In this document: positions 1 to 10,985 of the stretch, one piece after another | How positions within the stretch are numbered: the first letter of the stretch is position 1 | Layout: each line of letters opens with the position of its first letter | Assembly (NCBI RefSeq): GCF_029590555.1 | Contig: NZ_CP081002.1 | Location: 1,050,501 to 1,114,500 of the forward strand | Origin: Sphingobium sp. V4 | GTDB lineage: Bacteria > Pseudomonadota > Alphaproteobacteria > Sphingomonadales > Sphingomonadaceae | Reading direction: 5' to 3' | DNA: 64,000 bases | Position numbers and translations under genes: made by a program | Notes under the pieces: generated by a model | Told to the model about the DNA's origin: nothing | Databases searched by the model: none | The model's input: only the letters and a program-made list of their open reading frames with translations

Positions 1-717
1 TGCCTTCGCATTGCCGGTCGCGTCGAACACCGCATCAAAAAACTCACCGTCCGACAGGGCCGATAGCCGTTGCGCGACATCGTCGCCCAATATCTCGCCG
101 TGACGGGCGCCGAGTTTGTCAACGCAAAGGGCAACTCGCGCGGCATTGCTGTCGAGCACGGTGACGTCCGCTCCGTCCTGCGCGGCGAAGAAAGCGACTG
201 CCATGCCGATCGGGCCAGCTCCGACGACAAGCACCTTCTCCCCCGTGCCGACATTGGCACGCCGGACCGCATGAAGACCGATCGAAAGAAATTCGACCAT
301 CGCGATCTGATCGAGCGGAAGTCCGTCCGCCGCGATCAGATAGGCTTCTTCGATCGCCAGATATTCGGCCAGACCGCCATCCTTGTGCACGCCCAGCACG
401 CTGATATTGGTACAGCAATTGGGCTTGCCCTTCCGGCACGCCACGCAGGTGCCGCAGTTATGATAGGGCATGATGCAGACCGGCTCGCCTGCGCGCCAAC
501 GGCTCCCCGCTGCGGCGACGGCTATTTCGCCCGCTAGTTCATGGCCCATAACCCGCGGGTAAGAAAGATAGGGCTGCGTCCCGCGTACGATATGATAATC
601 GGTTCCACAGATGCCAACACGGCGGATGCGTACAAGGGCTTCGCCGGGACCGGGAACAGGCATTTCGCAGTCGTCCATGACGAGCTTGCCAGGTTCTATA
701 CAGCTGATTCTTGCCAT
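1..717 (-). CDS. Zinc-dependent alcohol dehydrogenase (MDR family), 3' end beyond window
   Basis: Medium-chain dehydrogenase that would oxidise a sugar or polyol hydroxyl with NAD(P)+ in the cytoplasm. Only the first 239 residues are inside the window. Visible in order: the catalytic-zinc segment GICGTDYHIV, the GHE motif (VMGHELAG), a structural-zinc cluster with four cysteines (CGTC-ACRKGKPNC) and the Rossmann motif VVGAGPIGMAVA. The start is the ATG at 717; no other plausible start lies upstream. It lies 247 bp downstream of the fucose/pectin operon and has its own candidate promoter. Context suggests a role in L-fucose, L-galactose or another pectin sugar; the substrate cannot be read from the sequence. 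Family call is firm, substrate is inference. Confidence 0.88.
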   Translation of the reverse strand, partial: MARISCIEPGKLVMDDCEMPVPGPGEALVRIRRVGICGTDYHIVRGTQPYLSYPRVMGHELAGEIAVAAAGSRWRAGEPVCIMPYHNCGTCVACRKGKPNCCTNISVLGVHKDGGLAEYLAIEEAYLIAADGLPLDQIAMVEFLSIGLHAVRRANVGTGEKVLVVGAGPIGMAVAFFAAQDGADVTVLDSNAARVALCVDKLGARHGEILGDDVAQRLSALSDGEFFDAVFDATGNAKA

Positions 718-779
718 GTTTGGCAAAGTCCACCCTCCTGTCGCGCGCACCTGATGCACGTTCAGGTGGCTGCACCCTC

Positions 780-808
780 GATATACGCGATTCGTGCCAT
801 ATATGCAA
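780..808 (-). promoter_or_regulatory. Candidate sigma-70-type promoter of the alcohol dehydrogenase gene
   Basis: Reading the minus strand, TTGCAT (808-803) is followed after exactly 17 bp by TATATC (785-780). This gives a leader of about 55 nt before the ATG at 717. The boxes are imperfect, so this is a prediction. Confidence 0.4.
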
Positions 809-824
809 TTGACTTTCGCATATG
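798..824. promoter_or_regulatory. Imperfect palindrome overlapping the ADH promoter, possible operator
   Basis: CATATATGC (798-806) faces GCATATG (818-824) across 11 bp. The minus-strand reading contains CATATGCGAAAG. Related strings occur at 920-935 (CACATATGAAAGTAGC) and at 7417-7429 (TATATGTGAAAGC) in the fucosidase/fucP intergenic region, so a shared regulator site is possible. Confidence 0.3.
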
Positions 825-964
825 GATGTTCAGGTGAATTGACGTGTAGAGGGCTGGGCAGTGATAGCATTTGAGCGACCGTGGGTGCAGAGCAGTGGCT
901 GCGAGAGTAGGCGCGGATGCACATATGAAAGTAGCGAAATGCCGGATGTCGGCGACTGGCCGAG

Positions 965-2080
965 TCAGATCTGCGGTCGCCAGTCCTTGAACATGGCTGC
1001 ACGCGAAAACTGACCGGCTTGTTCCTCTGTCAATTCAATGCTTCGCCTCGTCCCGATCGAACCGGGACCGCTGTTGGAGAACTCGCGGAAACGGGCGTCT
1101 TCCGGTTCGAACCATCGCCGTGGCGTGCCAAACCACATGCGGGTCCATCCTGCCGGAGCGATATGCTTGCCCATGATGCAGTGCAGATAGGCGGCCATGC
1201 CGACCGATTGCATGTCCGGCACGGAGCCGGTCGATGTCTTTGCTGATGTGCGCCACGGTCGGCCAAGGAACACACGGCCATCGGGCACGCCTGGTTCGGC
1301 GGTCAGCCTGCAACGGTCGAAGATCAGGCCGGCGGGTTGCGCGATCTGCGTGCTGGGCGCAGCGATATAGCCTTCCACCGGATCGATCCGGGGGCGGGAA
1401 AGGATTTCGCATTGTTCGAAGCGGGCCGCTCCGCCGCCGAAGATGAAGTCGTAGCTGCCCGAAATGCGACAATCGAGAAAAAGGGCGCGTCCTGTGGTGC
1501 AGAATAGGGAATCCTGATGGCTGCGGATCGCGCAGCGGAAGATCGTCGAGCGATCGGCTAAACCACTGAGCGCCAGCGCTATCGCCTGCTGACTGCCGCC
1601 CTCATCCGCTTTCAACCCGTTGGGTCGATGCATTTCAGCCCAGGCGTCGAATATGTTTTCGATGCTGATGTCCTGGGCGTGGAATCCGGGCGCACGTATG
1701 TCCAGCACTGCAGTGCGAAACGTTCCGAAGGGCTTGCCGTCCGGCGCAATCGCACCGGCATAGGCACCTGCGCGCAGAAAGGTTCGGTCCTGTCCATCAC
1801 CGATCAACCGCAGGTTCGGCCGATCCACGACGGTCTGCCCCCAATATTCCCCTGCCATGAGCCGAACCGTCACCGGCTTCGCGCTGCGGCCCATGCCCGA
1901 ATCCAGGAACGCTTCCAACGTCGGATAGGCCGGCAGGACGCCTGTCGATTTCGCCGGGCCGATGACCGCGTCGAAAGAGGGCCGCGCCTGTACCGCGCCG
2001 GTCGCGAGCATGGCCGATCCCGAAAGGCCGAGGGAAAAGTCCCGCCGCGAGAGACCGGCATGTTCTCGATATAAAGTCAT
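965..2080 (-). CDS. Pectinesterase (carbohydrate esterase family 8-like), exported via Tat
   Basis: De-esterifies methylated homogalacturonan outside the cytoplasm. The 371-aa protein begins with a twin-arginine signal (LSRRDFSLGLSGS) ending near a VQA site. The right-handed beta-helix carries the pectin methylesterase signatures: CRISGSYDFIFGGGAARFEQC, whose first Asp is the usual catalytic residue, then GYIAAPSTQ, then VFLGRPW. The ATG at 2080 was chosen because it places the Tat signal at the N-terminus; a longer reading frame upstream has no signal peptide and overlaps the SDR gene. It is the last gene of the fucosidase operon, 17 bp after the SDR stop, so pectin de-esterification is probably co-induced with fucose catabolism. 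Confidence 0.85.
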   Translation of the reverse strand: MTLYREHAGLSRRDFSLGLSGSAMLATGAVQARPSFDAVIGPAKSTGVLPAYPTLEAFLDSGMGRSAKPVTVRLMAGEYWGQTVVDRPNLRLIGDGQDRTFLRAGAYAGAIAPDGKPFGTFRTAVLDIRAPGFHAQDISIENIFDAWAEMHRPNGLKADEGGSQQAIALALSGLADRSTIFRCAIRSHQDSLFCTTGRALFLDCRISGSYDFIFGGGAARFEQCEILSRPRIDPVEGYIAAPSTQIAQPAGLIFDRCRLTAEPGVPDGRVFLGRPWRTSAKTSTGSVPDMQSVGMAAYLHCIMGKHIAPAGWTRMWFGTPRRWFEPEDARFREFSNSGPGSIGTRRSIELTEEQAGQFSRAAMFKDWRPQI

Positions 2081-2097
2081 GTCAGTCCTCCCGCCGT

Positions 2098-4144
<2,047 letters not shown>

Positions 4145-4148
<4 letters not shown>

Positions 4149-4915
4149 TCTACCGTCCATCCCCCGTCGATCACGGCGGTCGTTCCCGTTACAAAGGCGC
4201 TTTCGTCCGAAGCGAGATAGAGCGCGAGGCTGGCGATTTCCTCCGCGCGGCCAAGTCGGCCCATCGGCTGGCGCGCGGAAAAGGCGGCATGGGTCGCGTC
4301 GAAACTGTCACCCGTGGCCTTCGCCTGCACTTCCATCCGCGCGAGGAGCGACGGGCTTTCCACCGTGCCGGGACAGATGGCGTTGCAGCGGACGCGCTCG
4401 CGCGCGAAGTCGGCCGCAATCGCCTTGGTCAGGCCGATGACCGCCGCCTTGCTCGCGCCATAGGCGAAGCGGTTGCGCACGCCGATCAGCGAGGAGGCGA
4501 CCGAGGATATGTTGACGATGGAGCCACCGCCCGCCGCGATCATGTGCGGGACATGCGCTTTGGCCAGCCGGAACATCGCTGTCGCATTGAGCGCGAAAGC
4601 CGCGTCCCAATCCGCTTCCGAACAGTCGAGTAAGGTGCCCGCATGGACGATGCCTGCGCAGTTCGCCAGCACGTCGCAGGGACCGGTGGCGGCCACCAGC
4701 GCAGTGATGGCCGCGCCGTCCATCAGGTCGGCGACATGGGTCGTCGCGCCTTCCAGGGTGGCAAGGCCCGCCGCGTCCCGGTCCACGGCATTGACCTGCG
4801 CGCCTTCCGCGATGAAACGTTCGGCAACGGCCCTGCCGATGCCTGCGGCGGCGGCCGTCACCACCGCCTTCTTTCCGGCTAATCTCATGGATGCTCCGTT
4901 CAACATAAAGGTCAT
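4145..4915 (-). CDS. 2-keto-3-deoxy-L-fuconate dehydrogenase (SDR family)
   Basis: Oxidises 2-keto-3-deoxy-L-fuconate to the 2,4-diketo acid, the step after FucD. The 256-aa SDR shows [10 protein letters not shown] (cofactor), [15 protein letters not shown] with the catalytic Ser, [10 protein letters not shown] with Tyr and Lys, and [18 protein letters not shown], a stretch typical of KDF dehydrogenases and the related BDH2 group. The ATG at 4915 overlaps the fucosidase TGA (ATGA at 4912-4915). An internal ATG at codon 10 would start just before the conserved RLAGKKAVV and is an alternative start. A hydrolase for the resulting diketo acid is not in the window. Confidence 0.82.
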
Positions 4916-7284
4916 GCCGGGCTGAGCGTCGGCTCGGCGAGGATGATGGACTGGGCGGGCTTGAGCGTCACTGTCTTCCGCACGTCGCCGCAGCGTATCT
5001 CATATTTCCCGCCCATGCCCGAAACGATGCGCGCCTGCGCCAGCTTGCCGTCGCGCCAACTGACGTCCACCATGGCGGCGTTGCGAGCACGCAGGCCACG
5101 GATCGATCCGGTGGGCCAGGCATCCGGCAGGGCCGGCAGCAGCAATATCTGATCGCCAGTGCTCTGCATCAGCATTTCGGTAATGCCCGACGCGCCGCCG
5201 AAATTGCCGTCGATCTGGAAGGGCGGGTGCGCGTCGAACATGTTGGGATAGGTGCGCTCCGGCCCCAGCAGGAAGCGCAAAATCCGATGCGCATGATTGC
5301 CGTCGCGCAGCCGCGCCCAGAGGTTGATGCGCCAGGCGGTGGCCCAGCCGGTCGCCTTGTCCCCGCGTATCTCCAGCGAATTGCGGGCGGCGGCGGCGAG
5401 GTCCGGCGTGTCGTCCATGTTAATTTGATTGTCCGGGAACAGGCCGAACAAATGCGAGACATGGCGATGATGCAGGTCTTTCGCGCCTGCGTCCCAATCG
5501 TCTTTCCATTCCATCAACTGGCCCTGCGCGCCGATGCGGTTGGGCGCCAGCTTGCCGCGCATCGCATCCAGTTCGGCCACGAAGGGCGCGTCCTGACTGA
5601 GGAGGCCCGCAGCCGCGATGGTCCGCGTGAAGAGCGCGCGGATGATCTGCATGTCCATCGTCGGGCCGGCGCAGAGCGATGTTTCGCCATGGCCATGATT
5701 ATTTTCCGGCGAAAGCGAGGGGTTGGTGACCATCCATCCGCTGGCCGGATCCTTGATCAGCGTGTCGAGGAAAAATTCGCTCGCGCCCTTCAGGATTGGA
5801 TAGATGCTGGCGAGGAACTGCCGGTCGCGGCCATAATCATAGCGATCCCACAGGTGCAGGCACAGCCATGCCCCGCCCGTGGGCCAGAGGCCGAAATTGG
5901 CGCCGTCGATCGGCCCGGTCGCGCGCCACAGGTCCGTGTTATGATGGCAGACCCAGCCGCGCGCGCCATACATGGTCCGGGCGGTCTTCGCCCCGGTCTG
6001 GGCAATGTCGCGCACCATCGCGACCAGCGGCTCGGTCATTTCCGGCATGGCGGTGGGTTCCGCCGGCCAGTAGTTCATCTCCGTATTGATGTTGACGGTA
6101 TATTTCGATCCCCAGGGCGGATTGACCGAGTCATTCCAGATGCCCTGAAGGTTCGCGGGCTGCGAGCCGGGGCGCGAGGAGGTGATAAGGAGATAGCGGC
6201 CATAGTTGAAATAGAGCGCGGCCAGCGCCGGATCGGTCGCGCTTTCCGACTGGGCTATCCGCGCGTCGGTGGGCTTGTCCGCCTCCGCATTGCGGCCGAG
6301 GTCGATCGACACGCGGCGATAGATGTCGCGATGAGCCTTAGCCGTGTCGTCCGCGATGGCGCGGAAGGATTTGCGGGCGGCGGTCGCAATCTGGCCGCTC
6401 GTAATAGCTTCGGGGTCGCCACTGGTGTCGGTGAAGCTGCGGTAGCTGGTGGCCATGGCGATCAGGATCGTGACCGCATCGGCGTTCCGCACGGACAGCG
6501 TGTCGCCGGTCGCCGATCTGCTGCCGCCTTGGGCGATCAGCTTCACCCGCCCCTGGAAGGTCAGCACGCCGTCGATGCCGTGCTGGCTGTTGTTCCTGCC
6601 TGCCAGCAGCAGCGTGTCGCCCGGCAGCGCCTTTACAGCATGATCCTTCTGCGGCGAGGTCATCTTGAGGTCGAAGCTGATCTTGCCCGACTTGTCGGCG
6701 CTCAGGTGAACGGCGATGACCTGATCGTTCGGTGAGGCGACGATGCGCCGCGCATACGTGACCCCGCCGCTTCTGAAGCGGACACCGGCTTCAGCACCGT
6801 CGATGTCGAGGTCGCGGCGATAGCTGCCCGCCTCCGGCTCGGCGAGGCCGGGGAAGGACAGCAGCACATCGCCCAGCGCCTGATAGGACATCTGCCTGAT
6901 GGGCGTGGACATGACCTTTTCGGTTGCCAGCGCCTTCGCCTCGTCAAGCCGTCCCTCGAAGATCAGGCGGCGCACCTGCGGCAGGGCGTCCTTCGCCAGC
7001 GGATTGACCGGATCATAGGGGCCGCCGCCCCACAACGTATCCTCATTGAGCTGGAGCCGCTCTTCCCCAACGCCGCCGAAGACCATCGCGCCGATGCGGC
7101 CATTGCCGATCGGCAGAGCCTCCGTCCAGACCTTCGCAGGCTGGCGATACCAGAGCATGTGATCGGTGCCACCCTGAACGGTCGCCGCCTGTGCTCCCGG
7201 CACGCCCAGCATGGAGATGGCGGCGGTGGACGATCCACTGACCACAAGGTCACGGCGGGAGACAGGGAATCGATCGACAGTCAC
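4912..7284 (-). CDS. Glycoside hydrolase family 95 alpha-L-fucosidase, Tat-exported
   Basis: Releases terminal L-fucose from plant glycans such as xyloglucan or rhamnogalacturonan side chains in the periplasm. About 790 aa. The GTG at 7284 is preferred because AGAGAGGAG lies just upstream and because it places the twin-arginine signal VSRRDLVVSGSS at residues 8-19 with a cleavage site near AQA. GH95 hallmarks are WTEALPIGNGRIGAMVFGG at the start of the beta domain, NINTEMNYWPAEP in the catalytic barrel, HRHVSHLFGLFP, and QIDGNFGGASGITEML near the C-terminus. It is the first gene of the five-gene operon and is divergent from the FucP transporter. Confidence 0.9.
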   Translation of the reverse strand: MTVDRFPVSRRDLVVSGSSTAAISMLGVPGAQAATVQGGTDHMLWYRQPAKVWTEALPIGNGRIGAMVFGGVGEERLQLNEDTLWGGGPYDPVNPLAKDALPQVRRLIFEGRLDEAKALATEKVMSTPIRQMSYQALGDVLLSFPGLAEPEAGSYRRDLDIDGAEAGVRFRSGGVTYARRIVASPNDQVIAVHLSADKSGKISFDLKMTSPQKDHAVKALPGDTLLLAGRNNSQHGIDGVLTFQGRVKLIAQGGSRSATGDTLSVRNADAVTILIAMATSYRSFTDTSGDPEAITSGQIATAARKSFRAIADDTAKAHRDIYRRVSIDLGRNAEADKPTDARIAQSESATDPALAALYFNYGRYLLITSSRPGSQPANLQGIWNDSVNPPWGSKYTVNINTEMNYWPAEPTAMPEMTEPLVAMVRDIAQTGAKTARTMYGARGWVCHHNTDLWRATGPIDGANFGLWPTGGAWLCLHLWDRYDYGRDRQFLASIYPILKGASEFFLDTLIKDPASGWMVTNPSLSPENNHGHGETSLCAGPTMDMQIIRALFTRTIAAAGLLSQDAPFVAELDAMRGKLAPNRIGAQGQLMEWKDDWDAGAKDLHHRHVSHLFGLFPDNQINMDDTPDLAAAARNSLEIRGDKATGWATAWRINLWARLRDGNHAHRILRFLLGPERTYPNMFDAHPPFQIDGNFGGASGITEMLMQSTGDQILLLPALPDAWPTGSIRGLRARNAAMVDVSWRDGKLAQARIVSGMGGKYEIRCGDVRKTVTLKPAQSIILAEPTLSPA

Positions 7285-7517
7285 TGCACGGCTCCTCTCT
7301 GTTTGGCCTTTTCCCGCCAGTCGCGCCGAGACAGCAAGGCCGACATACCGACACGTATCGATCGCCCTTCCATCATCCACCCCCGACCGGCTTATATCGT
7401 ATTTGACAGCGTCTTCTATATGTGAAAGCTAACGGGAGCTGCCGCGCTACGCAAGACGCAATATCAATAAGTTTGCAAGGCGGATCGAAGCGCGGATAAC
7501 GAGGGAGAGGAGCGACA
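7285..7517. promoter_or_regulatory. Divergent promoter region between GH95 operon and fucP
   Basis: This 233-bp spacer must hold the start signals for both units. TTGACA occurs at 7403-7408 and TATATGTGAAAGC at 7417-7429, the latter resembling strings near the ADH promoter. A clear -10 at standard spacing from TTGACA is lacking, so the exact promoters are not resolved. A GGAGAGGAG-type ribosome site precedes the fucP ATG. Confidence 0.35.
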
Positions 7518-8819
7518 ATGGACAGGAACATGCCGACCATGACAGCCCCCGGCGCGAACGGTCAGCCGTCCGTGACGGAGGGAGGCGGCAGGCTCGTGAC
7601 CCCCGGCTATTTGGCGGGGTTCGTTCTCGTCACCAGCATGTTCTTCGCCTGGGCGCTTGCCAATAATCTGAACGATATCCTGATCCGCCAATTCCAGAAG
7701 GCGATGGCACTGTCGCGCGGCGAAGCGGGGTTCATCCAGTTCGTCTTCTATCTCGCCTATTTCCTCTGGGCGGTTCCGGCTGGGCTGCTGCTGCGCCGCT
7801 ATGGCTATCGCGCGGGACTGCTGCTAGGGCTTGGCCTCTATGCCGCCGGGGCGCTGCTCTTCTATCCGGCGGCCGAACTGCATCGCTATGGCGCCTTCCT
7901 GTTCGCGCTGTTCGTGTTGGCTTCAGGAGCGGCCTTTCTCGAAACCTCCGCCAACCCATTCATCGTGCGCTTCGGCGATCCCGCGCGCGCGTCGCAGCGG
8001 CTGAATCTGGCGCAGGCCTTCAACGGCCTTGGCGCGGTCGTCGCGCCGATTCTGGGCGGGCTGTTCATCTTTTCGGGCGTCGAACATAGCGCGCAGGACA
8101 TCGCGGTGATGGCCCCTGCCGATCTGCAAGCCTATCGCGCATCGGAAGCGATGATGGTGCAGATGCCCTATCTGGGGCTGGCGCTGTTCGTCATCCTGCT
8201 GGGCGTCGCCATTGCCAAGGTCCGCTTGCCGACGATCCCCAGAGACCCCAATGCGCCGACGACCTCCTTCGCGTCGGTGATAAGGAACCGGCAACTGGTC
8301 TTCGCGGTGGTGGCGCAATTTTTCTATGTCGGCGCGCAGGTGTGCATCTGGAGCTATTTCGTCGATTTCGTGAAATTTGCGATGCCGTCCACGCCGGAAA
8401 GGATGGCGGCCTATTATCTGTCGGGCAGCCTGCTGCTGTTCATGACCGGCCGGTTTATCGGCGCGGCATTGATGCACCGGGTGTCGCCGCCCCGGCTGCT
8501 CGGCCTGTTTGCGATCGCCAATATCGCGCTGATGGCGCTGGCCATGGCGCTTTCGGGCGTCGGCGCGGTCATCGCGCTGGCCTTGAGCAGCTTCTTCATG
8601 TCGGTGATGTTCCCGACCATCTTTGCAACCGGCGTCCGCGATCTTGGCGAAGGCACGGCGCTCGGTTCCTCGCTGATGATCATGTCCATCATCGGCGGGG
8701 CGATCCTTCCGCCGGTCATGGGCCTCTTTAGCGAAGCAAGCGGATTGCAGGCCGCGATTGCGATCCCACTGGTCTGCTTCATCGTTGTTGGCCTGTTTGC
8801 GCGGCAGGCGCGCGACTAG
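7518..8819 (+). CDS. fucP: L-fucose:H+ symporter, FucP subfamily of MFS
   Basis: Inner-membrane proton symporter that brings L-fucose released by the GH95 enzyme into the cell. The 433-aa protein has about 12 hydrophobic segments. The first carries the FucP family sequence FFAWALANNLNDILIRQFQK, and later segments include ASGAAFLETSANPFI and LNLAQAFNGLGAVVAPILGG, both typical of this subfamily. The start is backed by a strong GAGAGGAGC ribosome site. It is divergent from the fucosidase operon. Related FucP-like proteins can carry other deoxy sugars, so specificity is inferred from the neighbours. Confidence 0.87.
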   Translation: MDRNMPTMTAPGANGQPSVTEGGGRLVTPGYLAGFVLVTSMFFAWALANNLNDILIRQFQKAMALSRGEAGFIQFVFYLAYFLWAVPAGLLLRRYGYRAGLLLGLGLYAAGALLFYPAAELHRYGAFLFALFVLASGAAFLETSANPFIVRFGDPARASQRLNLAQAFNGLGAVVAPILGGLFIFSGVEHSAQDIAVMAPADLQAYRASEAMMVQMPYLGLALFVILLGVAIAKVRLPTIPRDPNAPTTSFASVIRNRQLVFAVVAQFFYVGAQVCIWSYFVDFVKFAMPSTPERMAAYYLSGSLLLFMTGRFIGAALMHRVSPPRLLGLFAIANIALMALAMALSGVGAVIALALSSFFMSVMFPTIFATGVRDLGEGTALGSSLMIMSIIGGAILPPVMGLFSEASGLQAAIAIPLVCFIVVGLFARQARD

Positions 8820-8852
8820 AGAATATTCCGATCCGATTGCATCGGCTCGGCT

Positions 8853-8942
8853 GCTCTAGACTTTTGTTTTGCCGCGTTTTCCGAGTCAGCAGGTGATTGG
8901 CTTGCGCCGAACTGCGTTTCACCTAATAGGAAAACGCTCTAG
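8853..8942. repeat. Stem-loop repeat bounded by GCTCTAG
   Basis: A 9-bp perfect inverted repeat (GCGTTTTCC 8874-8882 with GGAAAACGC 8929-8937) encloses a second one (AGGTGA 8891-8896 with TCACCT 8919-8924). Direct copies of GCTCTAG flank the unit at 8853-8859 and 8936-8942. The architecture resembles the palindromic dispersed repeats common in alphaproteobacterial intergenic DNA. It follows the fucP stop and may also end transcription. Confidence 0.6.
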
Positions 8943-9230
8943 CCCGGCTTGCGGTCGGGCTGCCGGAAGAAGCGCGGCGGGAATGGCGCGGCGGGCCAAA
9001 CCTTCACGCCAGCCATGGGCTACCGACCCGTGCCAGCCCGGGCCCTTCCACAACCACCAGAAGCGATCCCTCGCCTGCCCATCGATCGTACCGGATCCGG
9101 CGACTGCGATATTCTTCTGACGATAGGCATAGCTGAGCGGAAAATAGCCCATGACGTCCACACCCTCCCAGCGGGTAGCCGTCCGCTGCACAAGCTGGAG
9201 CGTTAGCTTTCTTTTATCTGCCATACCCAA
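8943..9230 (-). pseudogene. Remnant of glycoside hydrolase family 28 polygalacturonase
   Basis: The minus strand reads RWEGVDVMGYFPLSYAYRQ, then KNIAVAGSGTIDGQARDRFW, then WLWKG. This is the conserved N-terminal third of GH28 enzymes (family form: GV..M.YSPLIYA...NIAI.G.GT.DGQ...WW.WK). No start-proximal signal peptide precedes it, and the catalytic NTDG...D..D and GHG motifs are absent, so only a fragment survives. The reading frame then runs into the stem-loop repeat. The 5' side merges into sequence next to the IS1111 element. It would have degraded the pectin exposed by the pectinesterase of the same locus. Confidence 0.65.
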
Positions 9231-9407
9231 TCCGTTGTTCGGAAACGCCCAAACTGCTCTGAAATCTAAATGTCCGCTCTTAGGTGCGGCGAAACTGCCT
9301 CCGAAAGGCGTGGATGGGCGCGTCATCACCCGACAACTGTCAAACCTGCGAGTGACTGTTGCGGCGCAAGCCTCCATTCTAGCGCCGGCACCGGAATGGC
9401 TTGAGTT

Positions 9408-9453
9408 GGTCGACACCTGCCGGGATAGCGGACCTTCCGCACCTGGGGATCAA
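9408..9453. repeat. Short dispersed repeat, related copy at 33821-33866
   Basis: TGGTCGACACCTGCCGGGAT at 9408 and TGGTCGACCCCTGCCGGAAT at 33821 start two similar stretches of about 45 bp that both reach CTGGGGATC. Both copies border mobile DNA, so this may be a relic of an element end. The rest of 9231-9505 holds nothing recognisable. Confidence 0.4.
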
Positions 9454-9617
9454 GATTTGATCTCTGAGCGTCTCAGAAGGGTGTGCGCCGTGCAAAGGCG
9501 GCACTTTCTAGGCCGTATGTTCGTGCGGTGAAGTTGGCCCGCCCTCGGAGTAAGCAGGAAACGGGGGTTACGCCGGACGGACCGGCGCCTATCCCCAAGC
9601 TTAAGCGAGGGCGAACC

Positions 9618-10736
9618 ATGGACGAGTATAGCGAACTTTTCATCGGACTCGATACATCGAAAGCGAAGATCTCGGTTGCAGTCGCGGAAAAGGAACGGAA
9701 CGGCGAAGTCCGCTTTTTCGGCGACATCTCCGCCGAGCCGACGTCGGTCGCATCGATGGTGGGCAAGTTGGCGAAGCGTGGGGCGAAGCTTCACTTCTGC
9801 TATGAGGCTGGCCCGACGGGGTACGATCTGTATCTCCAGATCATCGCGCTGGGGCATGAGTGCCAGGTCGTGGCGCCCTCTCTAATTCCCAAACGCCCCG
9901 GTGATCGGGTGAAGACCAATAGGCGCGATGCCGTCAGCCTGGCACGGCTTCATCGCGCCGGCGAGTTGACTGCCGTCTGGGTTCCGGACGAAGCACATGA
10001 GGCTGTACGCGACCTTGTCCGCGCTCGTGAGTGCGCCCATGACGCGCTGAAGAAGGCTCGCCAGCAGTTGCAGTCCTTCCTCTTGCGCCATGGCCGGATT
10101 TTCCCGGGACGCACATCGTGGACACGGGCGCATTTTCGTTGGCTGGCAGCGCAGAGCTTCACCCATCCCGCCCATCACATCGTGCTCGTCGAATATATCC
10201 AGGCTATCGAGGATGCGGGTGTCCGAGAAGATAGGCTGACCAAGCAGGTCGCTGAGATAGCCGCGTCCTGGTCCATGGCACCTGTGGTTGAAGCCTACCA
10301 GGCGATGCGCGGTATCGCGTTCATCAACGCCGTCACCTTTGTCGTGGAAATCGGCGATATACGACGCTTCGAAACAGCGCCGCAGTTGATGGCGTATCTC
10401 GGGCTTGTACCATCCGAGAGTTCAACGGGCGAGCGGGTGAAGCGCGGGGGCATCACCAAGGCCGGCAACAAGCGGGCTCGCCGCGTGCTGATCGAAGGCG
10501 CATGGACCTACCGCTTTCCCGCCCGGGTGAGCCAGACGATCCAGGCACGGTTGGAAGGGCTACCACGCTCCGTTCGCGAGATCGCATGGAAAGGGCAAAT
10601 CAGGCTCTGCGCACGTTATCGAAAGCTGATCCAGGCCGGGAAGCTTAAGACCGTCGCGGTCACAGCAATCGCGCGGGAGATGGCCGCCTTCCTCTGGGCA
10701 ATCGGGCAAGAGGTGGCTCCCACCGCTGAGGCATGA
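9618..10736 (+). CDS. IS110 family (IS1111-type) DEDD transposase
   Basis: RNA-guided recombinase family. 372 aa from the ATG at 9618, which has GCGAGGGCG upstream; a longer in-frame extension begins in the element end and is unlikely. The N-terminal RuvC-like DEDD domain shows FIGLDTSKAKISVAV (Asp), CYEAGPTGYDLY (Glu) and KTNRRDAVSLARLH (Asp). The C-terminal Tnp_20 domain shows MAYLGLVPSESSTGERVKRG and ITKAGNKRARRVL, with the serine-containing segment used for strand exchange. It is about 60 percent similar by eye to element B at 39152. No frameshift is seen. Confidence 0.92.
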   Translation: MDEYSELFIGLDTSKAKISVAVAEKERNGEVRFFGDISAEPTSVASMVGKLAKRGAKLHFCYEAGPTGYDLYLQIIALGHECQVVAPSLIPKRPGDRVKTNRRDAVSLARLHRAGELTAVWVPDEAHEAVRDLVRARECAHDALKKARQQLQSFLLRHGRIFPGRTSWTRAHFRWLAAQSFTHPAHHIVLVEYIQAIEDAGVREDRLTKQVAEIAASWSMAPVVEAYQAMRGIAFINAVTFVVEIGDIRRFETAPQLMAYLGLVPSESSTGERVKRGGITKAGNKRARRVLIEGAWTYRFPARVSQTIQARLEGLPRSVREIAWKGQIRLCARYRKLIQAGKLKTVAVTAIAREMAAFLWAIGQEVAPTAEA

Positions 10737-10795
10737 AGGCTCATCATCGGTAAACGGTCACGAGAAAGGAGCAAGAACCAGCGTCATCATCTGCT

Positions 10796-10985
10796 TGATG
10801 TGCAAAGTTGGGAGCAGGGCCCCGGTGGGGAATCCTCGTACCCACTATGTGGCGGACTAAAAGTCTATGCCCGATTCTAGACAGAGGCAGCCCCAGACGA
10901 ACATACGGATATGCGGTAGCCAACCCGCGCATAAGAGTATGCCAACCGTCGTCGAAAGCCCTGCTCCCTACTCTGCACATGAGCT
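10796..10985 (+). ncRNA. Candidate bridge/seek RNA in right end of IS1111-type element A
   Basis: Downstream of the transposase, TGTGCA (10799-10804) pairs with TGCACA (10974-10979), and GGGAGCAGGGC (10810-10820) pairs perfectly with GCCCTGCTCCC (10958-10968). The interior shares CTAGACAGAGG, CCAACCCGCG and CAACCGTCGT with the equivalent region of element B, while the stems differ but stay complementary. IS1111-group elements are known to encode their guide RNA in this position. Ends are approximate. Confidence 0.72.
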
